From: an uncultured Lachnospiraceae bacterium
GTDB taxonomy: Bacteria > Bacillota > Clostridia > Lachnospirales > Lachnospiraceae
Length of the DNA: 64,000 nt
Assembly: GCA_949740535.1 (NCBI GenBank)
Contig: CATJHO010000124.1
Coordinates: forward strand, 1 to 64,000
Reading direction: 5' to 3'
The notes under the pieces were generated by a model, which made no database searches, was not told the origin of the DNA, and saw only the letters and a list, made by a program, of their open reading frames with translations. Shown one piece after another: positions 51,918 to 62,056 of the stretch (positions are counted from its first letter, which is position 1; every line of letters starts with the position of its first letter). Both the position numbers and the translations under genes were made by a program.

Positions 51918-54900
51918 GATAAATCTCCTTCCTTTTTTTGTTTTTCCACGCCAAGCGTTACTTCTTCTCCATTGATGTTCCAGTCCTTCACATAGCCCTT
52001 TGTCTCACCGGTTTTTACATCAAGAGCCAGCACCTCTGACTGGATGGTTTCTTTATGGGTTATAAGAAGTTCCCCAATCCGGTCATTTCCCTGACAGTAT
52101 ATAAAAATCTTATCTGTCACCTCAAAATCTGCTTCCTTGCGCATGGTCTGTACCTTGCTGATGATCTCCCGGATAAATCCTTCCTCTATAAGCTCCGGTG
52201 TCAATTGGGTATTCAAAACCACCGTAATCTCATTATCTCCGTCGGATACATACCCTTCTGTCTGTGCCATATCAATCAGCAGATCTTCTTCTAATAATAC
52301 CACAGTGGTATCATTCACGTCAAATGTAAGACTGCCCTTTTCCTTCAGCTCATCCATAGCTTTGTTGCCGTCTGCCTGAGATAAATAGGCGCGGATTCCA
52401 TTTAAGGACTTGCCATACTTGGGTCCTACGGTCTTAAGCTGGGGCTTGAAGCTGTAGGTTGTAAAGGCACGGACATCATCGGTAAAGGTGACAGCCTTCA
52501 CATTCAGCTCATCCCGGATAATTTCCTGATAAAAATCTTCCAGTTTGTAAGGCGCTTTCACAAACATATCGGCAATCGGCTGGCGGTTCTTAATATTTGC
52601 AGCATTTCTGCATGCACGGCCCATGACAACAATACGCAGAACCTCATCCATGTTCTTTTCCAGCTCTTTATCAATCCATGCAGTCTCCACCTTGGGGAAG
52701 TCACACAGATGAATACTTTCCGGAGCGCTCTTGTCAATGCTGCACACCAGATTCCGGTAAATGTCCTCCGTGATAAAAGGTACCATGGGAGCCGCTGCCT
52801 TGCAAATAGTCACCAGCGCGGTATAAAGTGTCATATAGGCATTGATCTTTTCCTGTTCCATGCCCTTGGCCCAGAAACGCTCCCGGCTGCGGCGCACATA
52901 CCAGTTGCTCATGTCATCCACAAACTCCTGAAGCGCCCTGGCTGTCTCTGGAATCCGGTAATTGGCAAGATTATCATCCACCTGGCCCACAACGGTATTC
53001 AGCTTGGAGAGCAGCCATTTATCCATGACATTTAAGGAATCGTAATTCAATTCATATTTGGATGCATCAAAATTATCAATGTTGGCATACAGCACAAAGA
53101 ATGCATAGGTATTCCACAATGTGCCCATAAATTTGCGTTGTCCCTCCATCACTGCTTTTCCGTGGAAACGGTTGGGCAGCCAGGGAGCGCTGTTCACATA
53201 GAAGTACCAGCGGATAGCGTCTGCACCATAAGTTTGAAGCGCCTCAAAGGGATCCACTGCATTTCCTTTGGACTTGCTCATCTTCTGTCCATTCTCGTCC
53301 TGCACATGGCCCAGCACAATGACATTCTCATAGGGAGCCTTGTTAAAAATCAGCGTTGACTCGGCAAGGAGAGAGTAGAACCAGCCTCTTGTCTGATCTA
53401 CAGCCTCAGAAATAAACTGGGCCGGGAACTGCTGCTCGAACAGATCCTGATTTTCAAAGGGATAGTGGTGCTGGGCAAAGGGCATGGCCCCGGAATCAAA
53501 CCAGCAGTCAATGACCTCCGGCACCCGGTGCATCTCTTTTCCACATTCCGGGCATTTGATGGTAATTTCATCAATATAGGGACGGTGAAGCTCTACTGTC
53601 AGCGACTTCTCATTGCCGCTCATTTCCATAAGTTCCTGACGGCTGCCAATGGCATGCTGATGGCCGCACTCACATTCCCACACATTCAGCGGTGTTCCCC
53701 AGTAGCGGTTCCGGCTGATACCCCAGTCCTGAATATTCTCCAGCCAGTCTCCGAAACGGCCCTTGCCGATGCTCTCCGGAATCCAGTTAATGGTGTTGTT
53801 GTTGCGGATCAGGTCTTCCTTGACCGCTGTCATTTTGATAAACCAGGATTCCCTTGCATAGTAGATAAGGGGTGTATCGCAGCGCCAGCAGAAGGGATAG
53901 TCATGTTCAAATTTTGGTGCTGAGAACAACTTTCCTTCCTGATCCAGATCCTTTAAAATCTCCGGATCTGCTTTCTTCACAAACATTCCTGCGTAGGGAG
54001 TTTCTTCTGTCATATCTCCCTTCCCATCCACAAATTGTACGAAGGGCAGATCGTACTTACGGCCTACCTGGGCGTCATCCTCACCGAATGCCGGGGCAAT
54101 GTGTACGATTCCTGTACCGTCTGTCATAGTTACATAGGTATCGCAGGTTACATAATGGCCTTTTTTATGCTGCTTTGCCGCTGCCTCTCCGGTGCAGGCA
54201 AATAGAGGTTCATACGCTTTATACTCCAGATCTGTTCCCTTGAAGGTTTCCAGAATCTCATAGGACGGCTGTCCTTCCTCCGCCAGAGCGCCAAGTACCT
54301 TGTCAAGCAGTTCCTGCGCCATATAATAGGTACGGCCGTCCACAGCCTTCACTTTTACATAGGTTTCGTCCGGATTCACACAGAGCGCCACGTTGGACGG
54401 CAGTGTCCAGGGGGTTGTGGTCCATGCCAGGAAATAAGCGTCCTCTTCCACTACCTTAAAGCGCACAATGGCAGAGCGCTCCTTCACTGCCTTGTAGCCC
54501 TGAGCTACCTCATGGGAGGATAAGGGCGTTCCACAGCGGGGACAGTATGGTACAATTTTAAAGCCTTTGTATAGAAGACCCTTCTTCCAAATCTCTTTTA
54601 ACGCCCACCACTCGGACTCAATGTAATCATCGTGGTAAGTTACATAAGGATCATCCATATCCGCCCAAAAACCTACGGTGCCGGAAAAGTCTTCCCACAT
54701 TCCCTTATACTTCCAGACGCTTTCCTTACATTTGCTGATAAAAGGATCCAGACCATATTCTTCGATCTGCTCCTTTCCATCCAGCCCCAAAAGCTTTTCT
54801 ACTTCCAGTTCCACGGGAAGTCCATGGGTATCCCAGCCTGCCTTTCTGGGAACCATACAGCCCTTCATGGTGCGGTATCGGGGGATCATATCTTTGATGA

Positions 54901-55087
54901 CACGGGTCAGCACATGGCCGATATGCGGCTTTCCGTTGGCAGTAGGCGGTCCGTCATAAAAGGTATAAGTTTCCCCATCCTTGCGGTTTTCCATGCTCTT
55001 TTCAAAAATATGGTTTTCTTTCCAGAATTTTTCCACATTTTTTTCCCGTTCTACAAAATTTAGATTGGGTGATACTTTTTCATACAT
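51914..55087 (-). CDS. ileS: Isoleucyl-tRNA synthetase
   Basis: PPTANGKPHIGHVLTRVIKD (HIGH), KMSKSKGNAVDP, ILE-type editing domain; 1057 aa. Confidence 0.98.
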   Translation of the reverse strand: MYEKVSPNLNFVEREKNVEKFWKENHIFEKSMENRKDGETYTFYDGPPTANGKPHIGHVLTRVIKDMIPRYRTMKGCMVPRKAGWDTHGLPVELEVEKLLGLDGKEQIEEYGLDPFISKCKESVWKYKGMWEDFSGTVGFWADMDDPYVTYHDDYIESEWWALKEIWKKGLLYKGFKIVPYCPRCGTPLSSHEVAQGYKAVKERSAIVRFKVVEEDAYFLAWTTTPWTLPSNVALCVNPDETYVKVKAVDGRTYYMAQELLDKVLGALAEEGQPSYEILETFKGTDLEYKAYEPLFACTGEAAAKQHKKGHYVTCDTYVTMTDGTGIVHIAPAFGEDDAQVGRKYDLPFVQFVDGKGDMTEETPYAGMFVKKADPEILKDLDQEGKLFSAPKFEHDYPFCWRCDTPLIYYARESWFIKMTAVKEDLIRNNNTINWIPESIGKGRFGDWLENIQDWGISRNRYWGTPLNVWECECGHQHAIGSRQELMEMSGNEKSLTVELHRPYIDEITIKCPECGKEMHRVPEVIDCWFDSGAMPFAQHHYPFENQDLFEQQFPAQFISEAVDQTRGWFYSLLAESTLIFNKAPYENVIVLGHVQDENGQKMSKSKGNAVDPFEALQTYGADAIRWYFYVNSAPWLPNRFHGKAVMEGQRKFMGTLWNTYAFFVLYANIDNFDASKYELNYDSLNVMDKWLLSKLNTVVGQVDDNLANYRIPETARALQEFVDDMSNWYVRRSRERFWAKGMEQEKINAYMTLYTALVTICKAAAPMVPFITEDIYRNLVCSIDKSAPESIHLCDFPKVETAWIDKELEKNMDEVLRIVVMGRACRNAANIKNRQPIADMFVKAPYKLEDFYQEIIRDELNVKAVTFTDDVRAFTTYSFKPQLKTVGPKYGKSLNGIRAYLSQADGNKAMDELKEKGSLTFDVNDTTVVLLEEDLLIDMAQTEGYVSDGDNEITVVLNTQLTPELIEEGFIREIISKVQTMRKEADFEVTDKIFIYCQGNDRIGELLITHKETIQSEVLALDVKTGETKGYVKDWNINGEEVTLGVEKQKKEGDLS

Positions 55088-55114
55088 TCTGTCTCCTCCT
55101 GTTCCAGTTTAATC

Positions 55115-55385
55115 TGTGCATAAAAAAACTTCCATCCTGTAAAAGGACGGAAGCCGCTGCTTCTGTTATACCACCTGTTACAACATGCAGTCACATGCGT
55201 TTCCCTTTAACGGTGGAAAGCCGTCAGTACCTATGAAAGCGGTGATAAAAAATGCTTTCCTTCAGCCTGCAACTCAGAAGTGATCTTCAGAAATATCCTA
55301 CTTGCACCAGGCTTCCACCCTCCCCGGCTCGCTTTGCCGTTTGGATATATCTTACTCTCTTCGTCCCTGTCTTTGCTTATCGTTC
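55115..55385 (-). promoter_or_regulatory. T-box leader of ileS, specifier ATC (Ile)
   Basis: Reverse complement AGGTGGTATAACAGAAGC core, terminator TTCCGTCCTTTTACAGGATGGAAGTTTTTTT, and CTGAAG-ATC-AC at the putative specifier loop. Confidence 0.85.
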
Positions 55386-55550
55386 ATTAGTATAACGTGT
55401 CTTTGCTTGGTTTGTCAATGTTTTCGCCTTTTTTCTTAAAGAAATGTAAACTTTTTATGTTAGACCTTGCAGCTGAAAAAAAAATAACATATACTTGTAG
55501 GTGTTATTTTTTCAAACTATAATTTCTACTACTCTAAAGGAGTTTTTCAT

Positions 55551-57131
55551 ATGAAATATTCACATAGATTCTGGGCCGCTGTTTTAGGCGCTGCTCTTCT
55601 GAGCTCTGTCTGTCTGCATCCCTTGAATGTGGACGCTAAACCGCGCAAGCCTACGGCTGCTGAAATTGCTGCCGCAGAAGAGGCAGAACGGGAACGTCAG
55701 GAAGCCTACAACAAAGCCATTGATTCCAACCAAAGAGAAAACTGGCCGCAGGGACCGCAGATTTATGCTGAGTCTGCTGTAATCATGGAAGCCGAAACAG
55801 GGACAATTCTATATAATAAGGATATGGATATGCGCAATTATCCTGCCAGTATTACCAAGATTATGACGGCTCTTGTTACCCTGGAGCACTGTTCCCTGGA
55901 TGAAGTTGTTACCTATTCTTATTATGCTACCCATTCCATTGAATATGGCAGCAGCAGTATCGGCAGAACCGAAGGTGAAGAGCTTACGGTAGAGGAATCT
56001 CTCTATGCGCTTCTGCTGGCATCTGCCAATGAGTGCGGTAATGCGCTGGCAGAGCATGTGGCCGGCTCTGTAGAGGCCTTCGCAGATATGATGAATGAAA
56101 AGGCTGCCGAGATTGGCTGTACCAGCACTCATTTTGTGAATCCTCATGGCCTTCATGACGAGGATCATTATACCTCTGCTCATGATATGGCTCTGATTAT
56201 GAATGCTGCACTGCAGAATGAAAATTTTGTCCGGATTTCCGGAACAGGCTCCTATGAGCTTCGGCCCACCAACAAGCATGAAGAGCCTGTTTATATGAAA
56301 AATCACCATTATATGATCGGTCCCTATCAGGGAATCACCAAGTATCTGGATGATACCGTTATTGCTGGAAAGACTGGCGGAACTGCTGCTGCTAAAAATA
56401 CACTGGTAACTGCTGCTGAACGGGGCGGTATGACTTTTATTATTGTTACCATGCGGACCGCCCGTATAGAAACCGGCGTGCCCTTGTTTCCGGATACAGC
56501 CCAGCTCTTAGACTACGCTTCTGAAAATTTTACCAAGGTGAATGTAGCTTCCAATGAAACCAGCTTTTCTGTCAATAATACTGGCTTTTTCCAAACAGGA
56601 AGCGCTGTTTTCGGCCACACGCAGCCTTTGATTGAGATCAACAAGAATGACTATCTTGTTCTGCCCAAAGATGTTTCTTTTTCGGAAGTTTCGCCGGAAC
56701 TGAATTTCGAGAATGAAACATCCCCGGATGTTATCGCCACACTGTCCTATACCTGGAATGGACAGCCTGTGGGCTCTGCTTCTATTCAACTGGCTCAATC
56801 CAATGTTCAGGAATTTACCTTTGATCGGGAGACAGGGGATCCGCAAGAGGGTGAAGACAGCACTTTGGATGAAAATACGCCCAAGAAGTTTATCCGCATT
56901 AATATCCGGCTGATTCTGACCTGTATTCTTCTTGCTGCCGCTCTCTTTTTGCTCTGCCTGGTTGTTCGATATCTGGCAAGGCGCTTTAATGTGATGGAAA
57001 ATCTGCGGCGTCTTCAGCGGCGCAAACGGCGTAGGCGCACCCGGAAAAAACGGCGCAGAAAAGCATCCAGGAATCCTTACCGGCGCACACCCAAAAACCG
57101 GAATTCGCCTTATTCTGATTTGGATTTATAG
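55551..57131 (+). CDS. D-alanyl-D-alanine carboxypeptidase (PBP5/DacF type)
   Basis: SxxK (PASITKIMTALV), SAN (SANECGNALAEH), KTG (VIAGKTGGTAAAKN); C-terminal TM and basic tail. Confidence 0.94.
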   Translation: MKYSHRFWAAVLGAALLSSVCLHPLNVDAKPRKPTAAEIAAAEEAERERQEAYNKAIDSNQRENWPQGPQIYAESAVIMEAETGTILYNKDMDMRNYPASITKIMTALVTLEHCSLDEVVTYSYYATHSIEYGSSSIGRTEGEELTVEESLYALLLASANECGNALAEHVAGSVEAFADMMNEKAAEIGCTSTHFVNPHGLHDEDHYTSAHDMALIMNAALQNENFVRISGTGSYELRPTNKHEEPVYMKNHHYMIGPYQGITKYLDDTVIAGKTGGTAAAKNTLVTAAERGGMTFIIVTMRTARIETGVPLFPDTAQLLDYASENFTKVNVASNETSFSVNNTGFFQTGSAVFGHTQPLIEINKNDYLVLPKDVSFSEVSPELNFENETSPDVIATLSYTWNGQPVGSASIQLAQSNVQEFTFDRETGDPQEGEDSTLDENTPKKFIRINIRLILTCILLAAALFLLCLVVRYLARRFNVMENLRRLQRRKRRRRTRKKRRRKASRNPYRRTPKNRNSPYSDLDL

Positions 57132-57156
57132 GTTTATTTCATTATTAAAATAGTAC

Positions 57157-57258
57157 GGGGACTGCCGCACTAAGAAAACTATATACAAGATATAGTAAAA
57201 TCCGATTGGGGAATTAATGCTATATCTTGTATGTGTAATCTTTGCTGCGATAGTCCCT
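57157..57258. repeat. Long nested inverted repeat (MITE-like or structured element)
   Basis: Left GGGGACTGCCGCAC..ATACAAGATATAG, right CTATATCTTGTAT..TGCTGCGATAGTCCCT; 13-bp perfect inner arms, imperfect outer arms. Confidence 0.65.
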
Positions 57259-57288
57259 CTTTATTTTGTGCTTTAAAATATGATATTT

Positions 57289-57945
57289 TTACAGCTTCTC
57301 TGCTTCTGCCATCCGCTCCTGGAACTGCTCATAAAAGTCCCGTTCTTCCTCATAGGGCTTCAGATAAAAATTTTTTAAAAGGAACATACTGATACTTTTC
57401 TGCAGGGATTTACTTTCTGCATGCTCCACCCGTCTCGACAGAGCCTTGAGAAAATAATGCCATTTTATGATAAATGCTTCATTCTGCTTTACATTGGGTG
57501 TATCAATCCATTTCTGTACTTTGATTTTTGTCTTAGGTTCTTTTCTGCATTCGTGAACCTGGAGAAAATATTGAAAGCTCTCATTCTCGTAATATCTTCC
57601 CAGAGGAAAGATTCTGCACATACCCGGCCGGTAAGCATGGATTTTGCAGCGTCCCTCATGATTCAGAAAACTGCATTGCTCCCTTGGTCCCGCCATTTTC
57701 AGATTGGGAAGAATCAAACCATCTGCCACATTTAGTTCCACTGCTTCCTTAAGAAGTTCCTCAAAGGAAATCTTCAGACCGGTAGTCAGACGGAAAGCGT
57801 CATAGGGATCCAGCACAATACTGCTACCCATTCCCCTGCAGCAATCCGAACATCCTGCACAGCCGCCGCAGTCCACCCGCACCATATCCCGCAGCTGGTA
57901 AAACCGTCCATCCGAAACTTCTTTCATGTCTATTTCCCGTTCCAT
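57289..57945 (-). CDS. YkgJ-family cysteine cluster (Fe-S/zinc-binding CxxCxxCC) protein
   Basis: VDCGGCAGCSDCCRGMGSSIVLDPYDAFRL, CSFLNHEGRCKIHAYRPGMCRIFPLGR. Confidence 0.9.
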   Translation of the reverse strand: MEREIDMKEVSDGRFYQLRDMVRVDCGGCAGCSDCCRGMGSSIVLDPYDAFRLTTGLKISFEELLKEAVELNVADGLILPNLKMAGPREQCSFLNHEGRCKIHAYRPGMCRIFPLGRYYENESFQYFLQVHECRKEPKTKIKVQKWIDTPNVKQNEAFIIKWHYFLKALSRRVEHAESKSLQKSISMFLLKNFYLKPYEEERDFYEQFQERMAEAEKL

Positions 57946-58081
57946 AACTTCTCCTTTGCTTTCTGGTAATGGTTGATTTCTCTAATTTGTACTTGTGAAC
58001 TTATTTGTTTTATGGTACACTCTTAACTGGAAGCCAGTCAAGACTGAATTTCAATTTAAAAGCTGCTTCATCAGCACTGCT

Positions 58082-58153
58082 GTTCCCTTAGTTAAATGGA
58101 TATAACACGAGCCTCCTAAGCCCGAATTGTGGGTTCGATTCCCGCAGGGAACA
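58082..58153 (+). tRNA. tRNA-Arg (anticodon CCT)
   Basis: GTTCCCT...AGGGAAC acceptor, CTCCTAA anticodon loop, GGGTTCGATTCCC T-arm. Confidence 0.93.
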
Positions 58154-58156
58154 TAG

Positions 58157-58198
58157 AAAAACTGGTAAATTCGCTGTCTATGAATTTACCAGTTTTTT
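58157..58198 (+). terminator. Terminator after tRNA-Arg
   Basis: AAAACTGGTAAATTC...GAATTTACCAGTTTTTT. Confidence 0.8.
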
Positions 58199-58239
58199 CA
58201 TATTTATTTCCGCAGATATTCTTAAATTAAAGTATCTTC

Positions 58240-59118
58240 TTAGTTAGAAAAAATCATTTCTCCCTGTAGCCAGATAACACCCTTAAACCGGCGGCCCACC
58301 TGCGGTTCTCCCAATAAGTCTTTTTGATTGATACAAACTTCAAAGACTAAATCATGACTCTCTACTGTCAGTATATAAATCTGTTCTTCGGTCAAGCTGT
58401 TCTCCACCTGCCGGCATTCCAGAATTTCTCCTAAAATGCTGTAATGATCACACTCTACACCATAAGGCATAAAGTATGTAGAAACAATCGAAAAAATATC
58501 TTCATCTGCAATTCTTCTGGAAATCATGGAGTAAGTATCCATATCTTCCAGCGTCAGATTTTCAATCGCTTCTTCGTCCCCATCTCTGGCTGCCTGAATC
58601 AGCTTTGTCCGCTGCAGAACTGCGTCTGTGTTCTCCTCTTCTGTCATTCCCTTTATCACAGGAAGCAGAATTTTACCGTTTGTAGAAAGGCCGGTAAACT
58701 TCAATGTTACAGTGCAGGAAGAAAGCTGCTGCAGACGTTTTTCATTCAACAAATCGGCCACATTCTGAACATAGAAAATAATGGACACACCCAATGACAG
58801 ATCGTCACAGACCCCTGCATAGGATTCCTTTTCTGCATGACGCTCCACCGTTACACTGTCATACAGTTTCTCCTGTTTTCCCTGAAAATAGGGAAAATAA
58901 TAATCTCTTCGATAGTTTTCCTCTTCATCGTACTCGCCTCGAAGGATAATACCCATTCCCGGCGCAAATTCCTTTTTCCGTTCAGAAAAGTCTGCTCCAT
59001 TCCGATTTCCCGAAGTCCGCTCACTCTGGTAACTTTCCTCCGTCATCTGAAGCAGTAAGTTCAACTGTTCTTTGTCCTTAATTTCACTAAAGCCTACGGC
59101 TCTTAAATATTCATGCAC
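58240..59118 (-). CDS. DUF3881-like protein
   Basis: HEYLRAVGFSEIKDKEQLNLLLQ... N-terminus; family recalled from Lachnospiraceae, not verified. Confidence 0.65.
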   Translation of the reverse strand: MHEYLRAVGFSEIKDKEQLNLLLQMTEESYQSERTSGNRNGADFSERKKEFAPGMGIILRGEYDEEENYRRDYYFPYFQGKQEKLYDSVTVERHAEKESYAGVCDDLSLGVSIIFYVQNVADLLNEKRLQQLSSCTVTLKFTGLSTNGKILLPVIKGMTEEENTDAVLQRTKLIQAARDGDEEAIENLTLEDMDTYSMISRRIADEDIFSIVSTYFMPYGVECDHYSILGEILECRQVENSLTEEQIYILTVESHDLVFEVCINQKDLLGEPQVGRRFKGVIWLQGEMIFSN

Positions 59119-59252
59119 TGTATTTCACCTCCTCTTCTCATTCCCGCCAGCAGTTTTAGACAGCTGTAATTCTTTCCACAACAGCCGGCCGTTCTTTAAA
59201 AGTTATCCACATATTTTTACATTTTTCCACCTGCAGCATCTGCATTTTTAAC

Positions 59253-60530
59253 TTACCGGATAATCTTCTGGCCTCCCATATAGGGCTGAAGTGCTTCTGG
59301 AATATTGACGCTTCCATCTGCGTTCAGATTATTCTCCAGAAAAGCAATCAACATCCGGGGCGGCGCAGCTACTGTATTATTTAGTGTATGCGCAAAGTAC
59401 TTTCCATTTTCCCCATTAATGCGGATTTTTAAACGGCGGGCCTGTGCATCGCCCAGATTGGAGCAGCTTCCCACCTCAAAATACTTTTTCTGACGGGGAG
59501 ACCAGGCTTCCACATCCACGGATTTTACCTTCAAATCCGCCAGATCGCCGGAACAGCATTCCAGGGTCCGGACCGGAATATCCAGAGAACGGAACAAGTC
59601 TACGGTATTCTGCCACAGCCTGTCAAACCACATGGGGCTGTCCTCTGGCTCGCAGACTACAATCATTTCCTGCTTTTCAAACTGATGGATCCGGTACACA
59701 CCTCTCTCCTCTAAGCCATGCGCCCCTTTTTCCTTCCGGAAACAGGGAGAATAGCTGGTGAGAGTCTGTGGCAGGCTTTCCGGCTGAACAATGGTATCAA
59801 TGAATTTTCCAATCATGGAATGCTCGCTGGTACCAATCAGATACAGGTCTTCTCCCTCTATCTTATACATCATGGCATCCATCTCTGCAAAACTCATAAC
59901 ACCTGTAACTACATTGCTGCGGATCATAAACGGCGGTACACAGTAAGTAAAGCCCCGGCCAATCATAAAATCCCTGGCATAAGAAATTACTGCGGAATGA
60001 AGTCTGGCAATGTCTCCCATCAGATAATAGAAACCGTTTCCAGCCACTTTCCGGGCGCTGTCTAAATCAATCCCGTTAAATTTCTCCATAATCTGCGTAT
60101 GATAGGGAATTTCGAAATCAGGTACAACCGGTTCCCCATACCGCTGAACCTCCACATTTTCACTGTCGTCTTTTCCAATGGGAACACTGGGATCAATGAT
60201 ATTTGGTATAATCATCATAATCTTCAGAATCTTTTCGTCCAGCTCTTTTTCCTTCTCGGAAAGTTCCGCCAGACGGTCAGCCTGTGCGGCTACCTGCTTC
60301 TTTATTTCCTCTGCTTCTTCCTTTTTTCCCTGTCCCATCAGCGCGCCGATCTGTTTGGAGAGCTTATTCCGGGCTGCACGCAGGCTGTCTGCCTCCTGCT
60401 GAGCGCTCCGCTTCTCAGCGTCCAGTGTAATAACCTCGTCCACCAGCTCCAGTTTCTGATCCTGAAATTTATTCTTAATATTCTGCTTTACAAGCTCCGG
60501 ATTTTCCCGTACAAATTTTATATCTAACAT
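59253..60530 (-). CDS. serS: Seryl-tRNA synthetase
   Basis: MLDIKFVRENPELVKQNIKNK, TSEHSMIGKF, FRKEKGAHG, class II motif 3 LNNTVAAPPRMLIAFLENN. Confidence 0.98.
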   Translation of the reverse strand: MLDIKFVRENPELVKQNIKNKFQDQKLELVDEVITLDAEKRSAQQEADSLRAARNKLSKQIGALMGQGKKEEAEEIKKQVAAQADRLAELSEKEKELDEKILKIMMIIPNIIDPSVPIGKDDSENVEVQRYGEPVVPDFEIPYHTQIMEKFNGIDLDSARKVAGNGFYYLMGDIARLHSAVISYARDFMIGRGFTYCVPPFMIRSNVVTGVMSFAEMDAMMYKIEGEDLYLIGTSEHSMIGKFIDTIVQPESLPQTLTSYSPCFRKEKGAHGLEERGVYRIHQFEKQEMIVVCEPEDSPMWFDRLWQNTVDLFRSLDIPVRTLECCSGDLADLKVKSVDVEAWSPRQKKYFEVGSCSNLGDAQARRLKIRINGENGKYFAHTLNNTVAAPPRMLIAFLENNLNADGSVNIPEALQPYMGGQKIIR

Positions 60531-60589
60531 AATTCCCGTCTCCTTTTGTATTTACTGCCTTTTCATCATATACTACTCTGTTTCATTTT

Positions 60590-61105
60590 TCAAGTCCGGC
60601 TTTTGGCTTTATCTAATGCCTTTTGTTCTTCTTCTGATAGATGGATTTGGCTTTCACCTTTTATAATTTCTTTAATATAAGAATAGCTTCCCTCATTTGC
60701 ATAAACGGAATTGATAATAAATCCGTTTTCATCCTGATCCAGAAGAGCCAGCGCATAACTCAACTCGCCGCTCATCTCACGAAAGGCATCGTATTTTACC
60801 ATTCCCATTTTCTGATACGTCATACTCTGGTAACGTTTCAGCTGAGCCATATCCTGCTGGAGAATCTGATTCACTCTGTCTGCAACCTGAACCTTTTCCA
60901 TGTAAGAAAAGAGTGTCTCTTCCAGACTCTCTCCGTCTTTTCCTTCCATAAATGTATTTAACCGCTTTTTCAATCTTTTCAGTTTACATAAAGATACTAT
61001 AATTAGAATCATTAAAATCAAACTAAAAGCCAGTAATGCAAGTAACATATATGCCGGATCAATTCCCGTGTATTGATAAATATATTCTAAAATAGGACTG
61101 CTCAC
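60590..61105 (-). CDS. DUF4446 family protein
   Basis: N-terminal TM, KMGMVKYDAFREMSGELSYALALLDQDENGFIINSVYANEGSYSYIKEI. Confidence 0.85.
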   Translation of the reverse strand: MSSPILEYIYQYTGIDPAYMLLALLAFSLILMILIIVSLCKLKRLKKRLNTFMEGKDGESLEETLFSYMEKVQVADRVNQILQQDMAQLKRYQSMTYQKMGMVKYDAFREMSGELSYALALLDQDENGFIINSVYANEGSYSYIKEIIKGESQIHLSEEEQKALDKAKSRT

Positions 61106-61141
61106 GTTTTCTTCCTCCTGCTGTATATGTAAATTCTTTCC

Positions 61142-62056
61142 TTATCTTTGGGAAGTATTCAATATTAAATCAATAATTCTCTCTAAATCTTCTTTCGAAT
61201 AATATTCTATCTCAATTTTTCCGTTTCCTTTGGCTTTCTGGAGAATAGACACTTTACTTCCTACTGCTGCCTTCATTTTCTCCTCCAAATCTGTATATAT
61301 GAAATCCTGTACAATCGTTTCTTTTTTCTTTTCTGTCTTTCCTTTTTGAATGTCCTTTACCAGCTTTTCTGTCTCACGCACGCTGAGCTTCTCATCAAAT
61401 ACACGGGCAGCTGTAGTGGTCTGCAGTTCTGGATCTTCAATTCCCAACAGGGCTCTGGCATGTCCCGTTGTGAGCATATCATCAATAACCATCTGTTGTA
61501 CACGCTCGTCCAGCTTCAAAAGCCTCATGGAGTTTGTGACGGTTGTCCGGCTCTTGGAAACACGTTCTGCCACCTCATCCTGTTTTAAATGAAATTCATC
61601 CAAAAGCCGCTTGTAGGCAATCGCTTCTTCAATGGGGTTAAGACTCTCTCTCTGAATATTTTCAATTAAAGAAATCTCTACTACTTCAAGATCTGTATAG
61701 TCCTTTACAACCACCGGAACTTCCTTTAATCCGGCAATTTTTGCTGCCCTCCATCTCCGCTCGCCTGCAATAATTTCGTAAAATCCATTTTTTTCCTGAA
61801 CAATCAGGGGCTGAATAATACCAAACTGCCGGATAGAGTCTGCCAGTTCCATCAGGGCGTCCTCTTCAAATTGTTTTCTAGGCTGATCCTTATTAGGCCC
61901 TACTTTTGATATCTTAACCTTCAATTCAATGGGTTTTTCAACAATTTTCTCCACAACCTTTTCTACGATTTTTTCTTTTCCAGGCTGTGTCACTTTTATT
62001 GTTTCTGGAATCAGACTATCCAGTCCTTTACCCAAACCGCCTTTTCTTCCTGCCAT
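61142..62056 (-). CDS. parB: Chromosome partitioning protein ParB (Spo0J)
   Basis: KGGLGKGLDSLIPE, NKDQPRKQFEEDALMELADSIRQFGIIQPL, EIIAGERRWRAAKIAGL. Confidence 0.97.
   Translation of the reverse strand: MAGRKGGLGKGLDSLIPETIKVTQPGKEKIVEKVVEKIVEKPIELKVKISKVGPNKDQPRKQFEEDALMELADSIRQFGIIQPLIVQEKNGFYEIIAGERRWRAAKIAGLKEVPVVVKDYTDLEVVEISLIENIQRESLNPIEEAIAYKRLLDEFHLKQDEVAERVSKSRTTVTNSMRLLKLDERVQQMVIDDMLTTGHARALLGIEDPELQTTTAARVFDEKLSVRETEKLVKDIQKGKTEKKKETIVQDFIYTDLEEKMKAAVGSKVSILQKAKGNGKIEIEYYSKEDLERIIDLILNTSQR

Noticed and set aside
50142-51995. 617-aa plus-strand ORF opposite glgP
   Set aside because: Complete antisense shadow of glycogen phosphorylase, no ribosome-binding site or recognisable domain.
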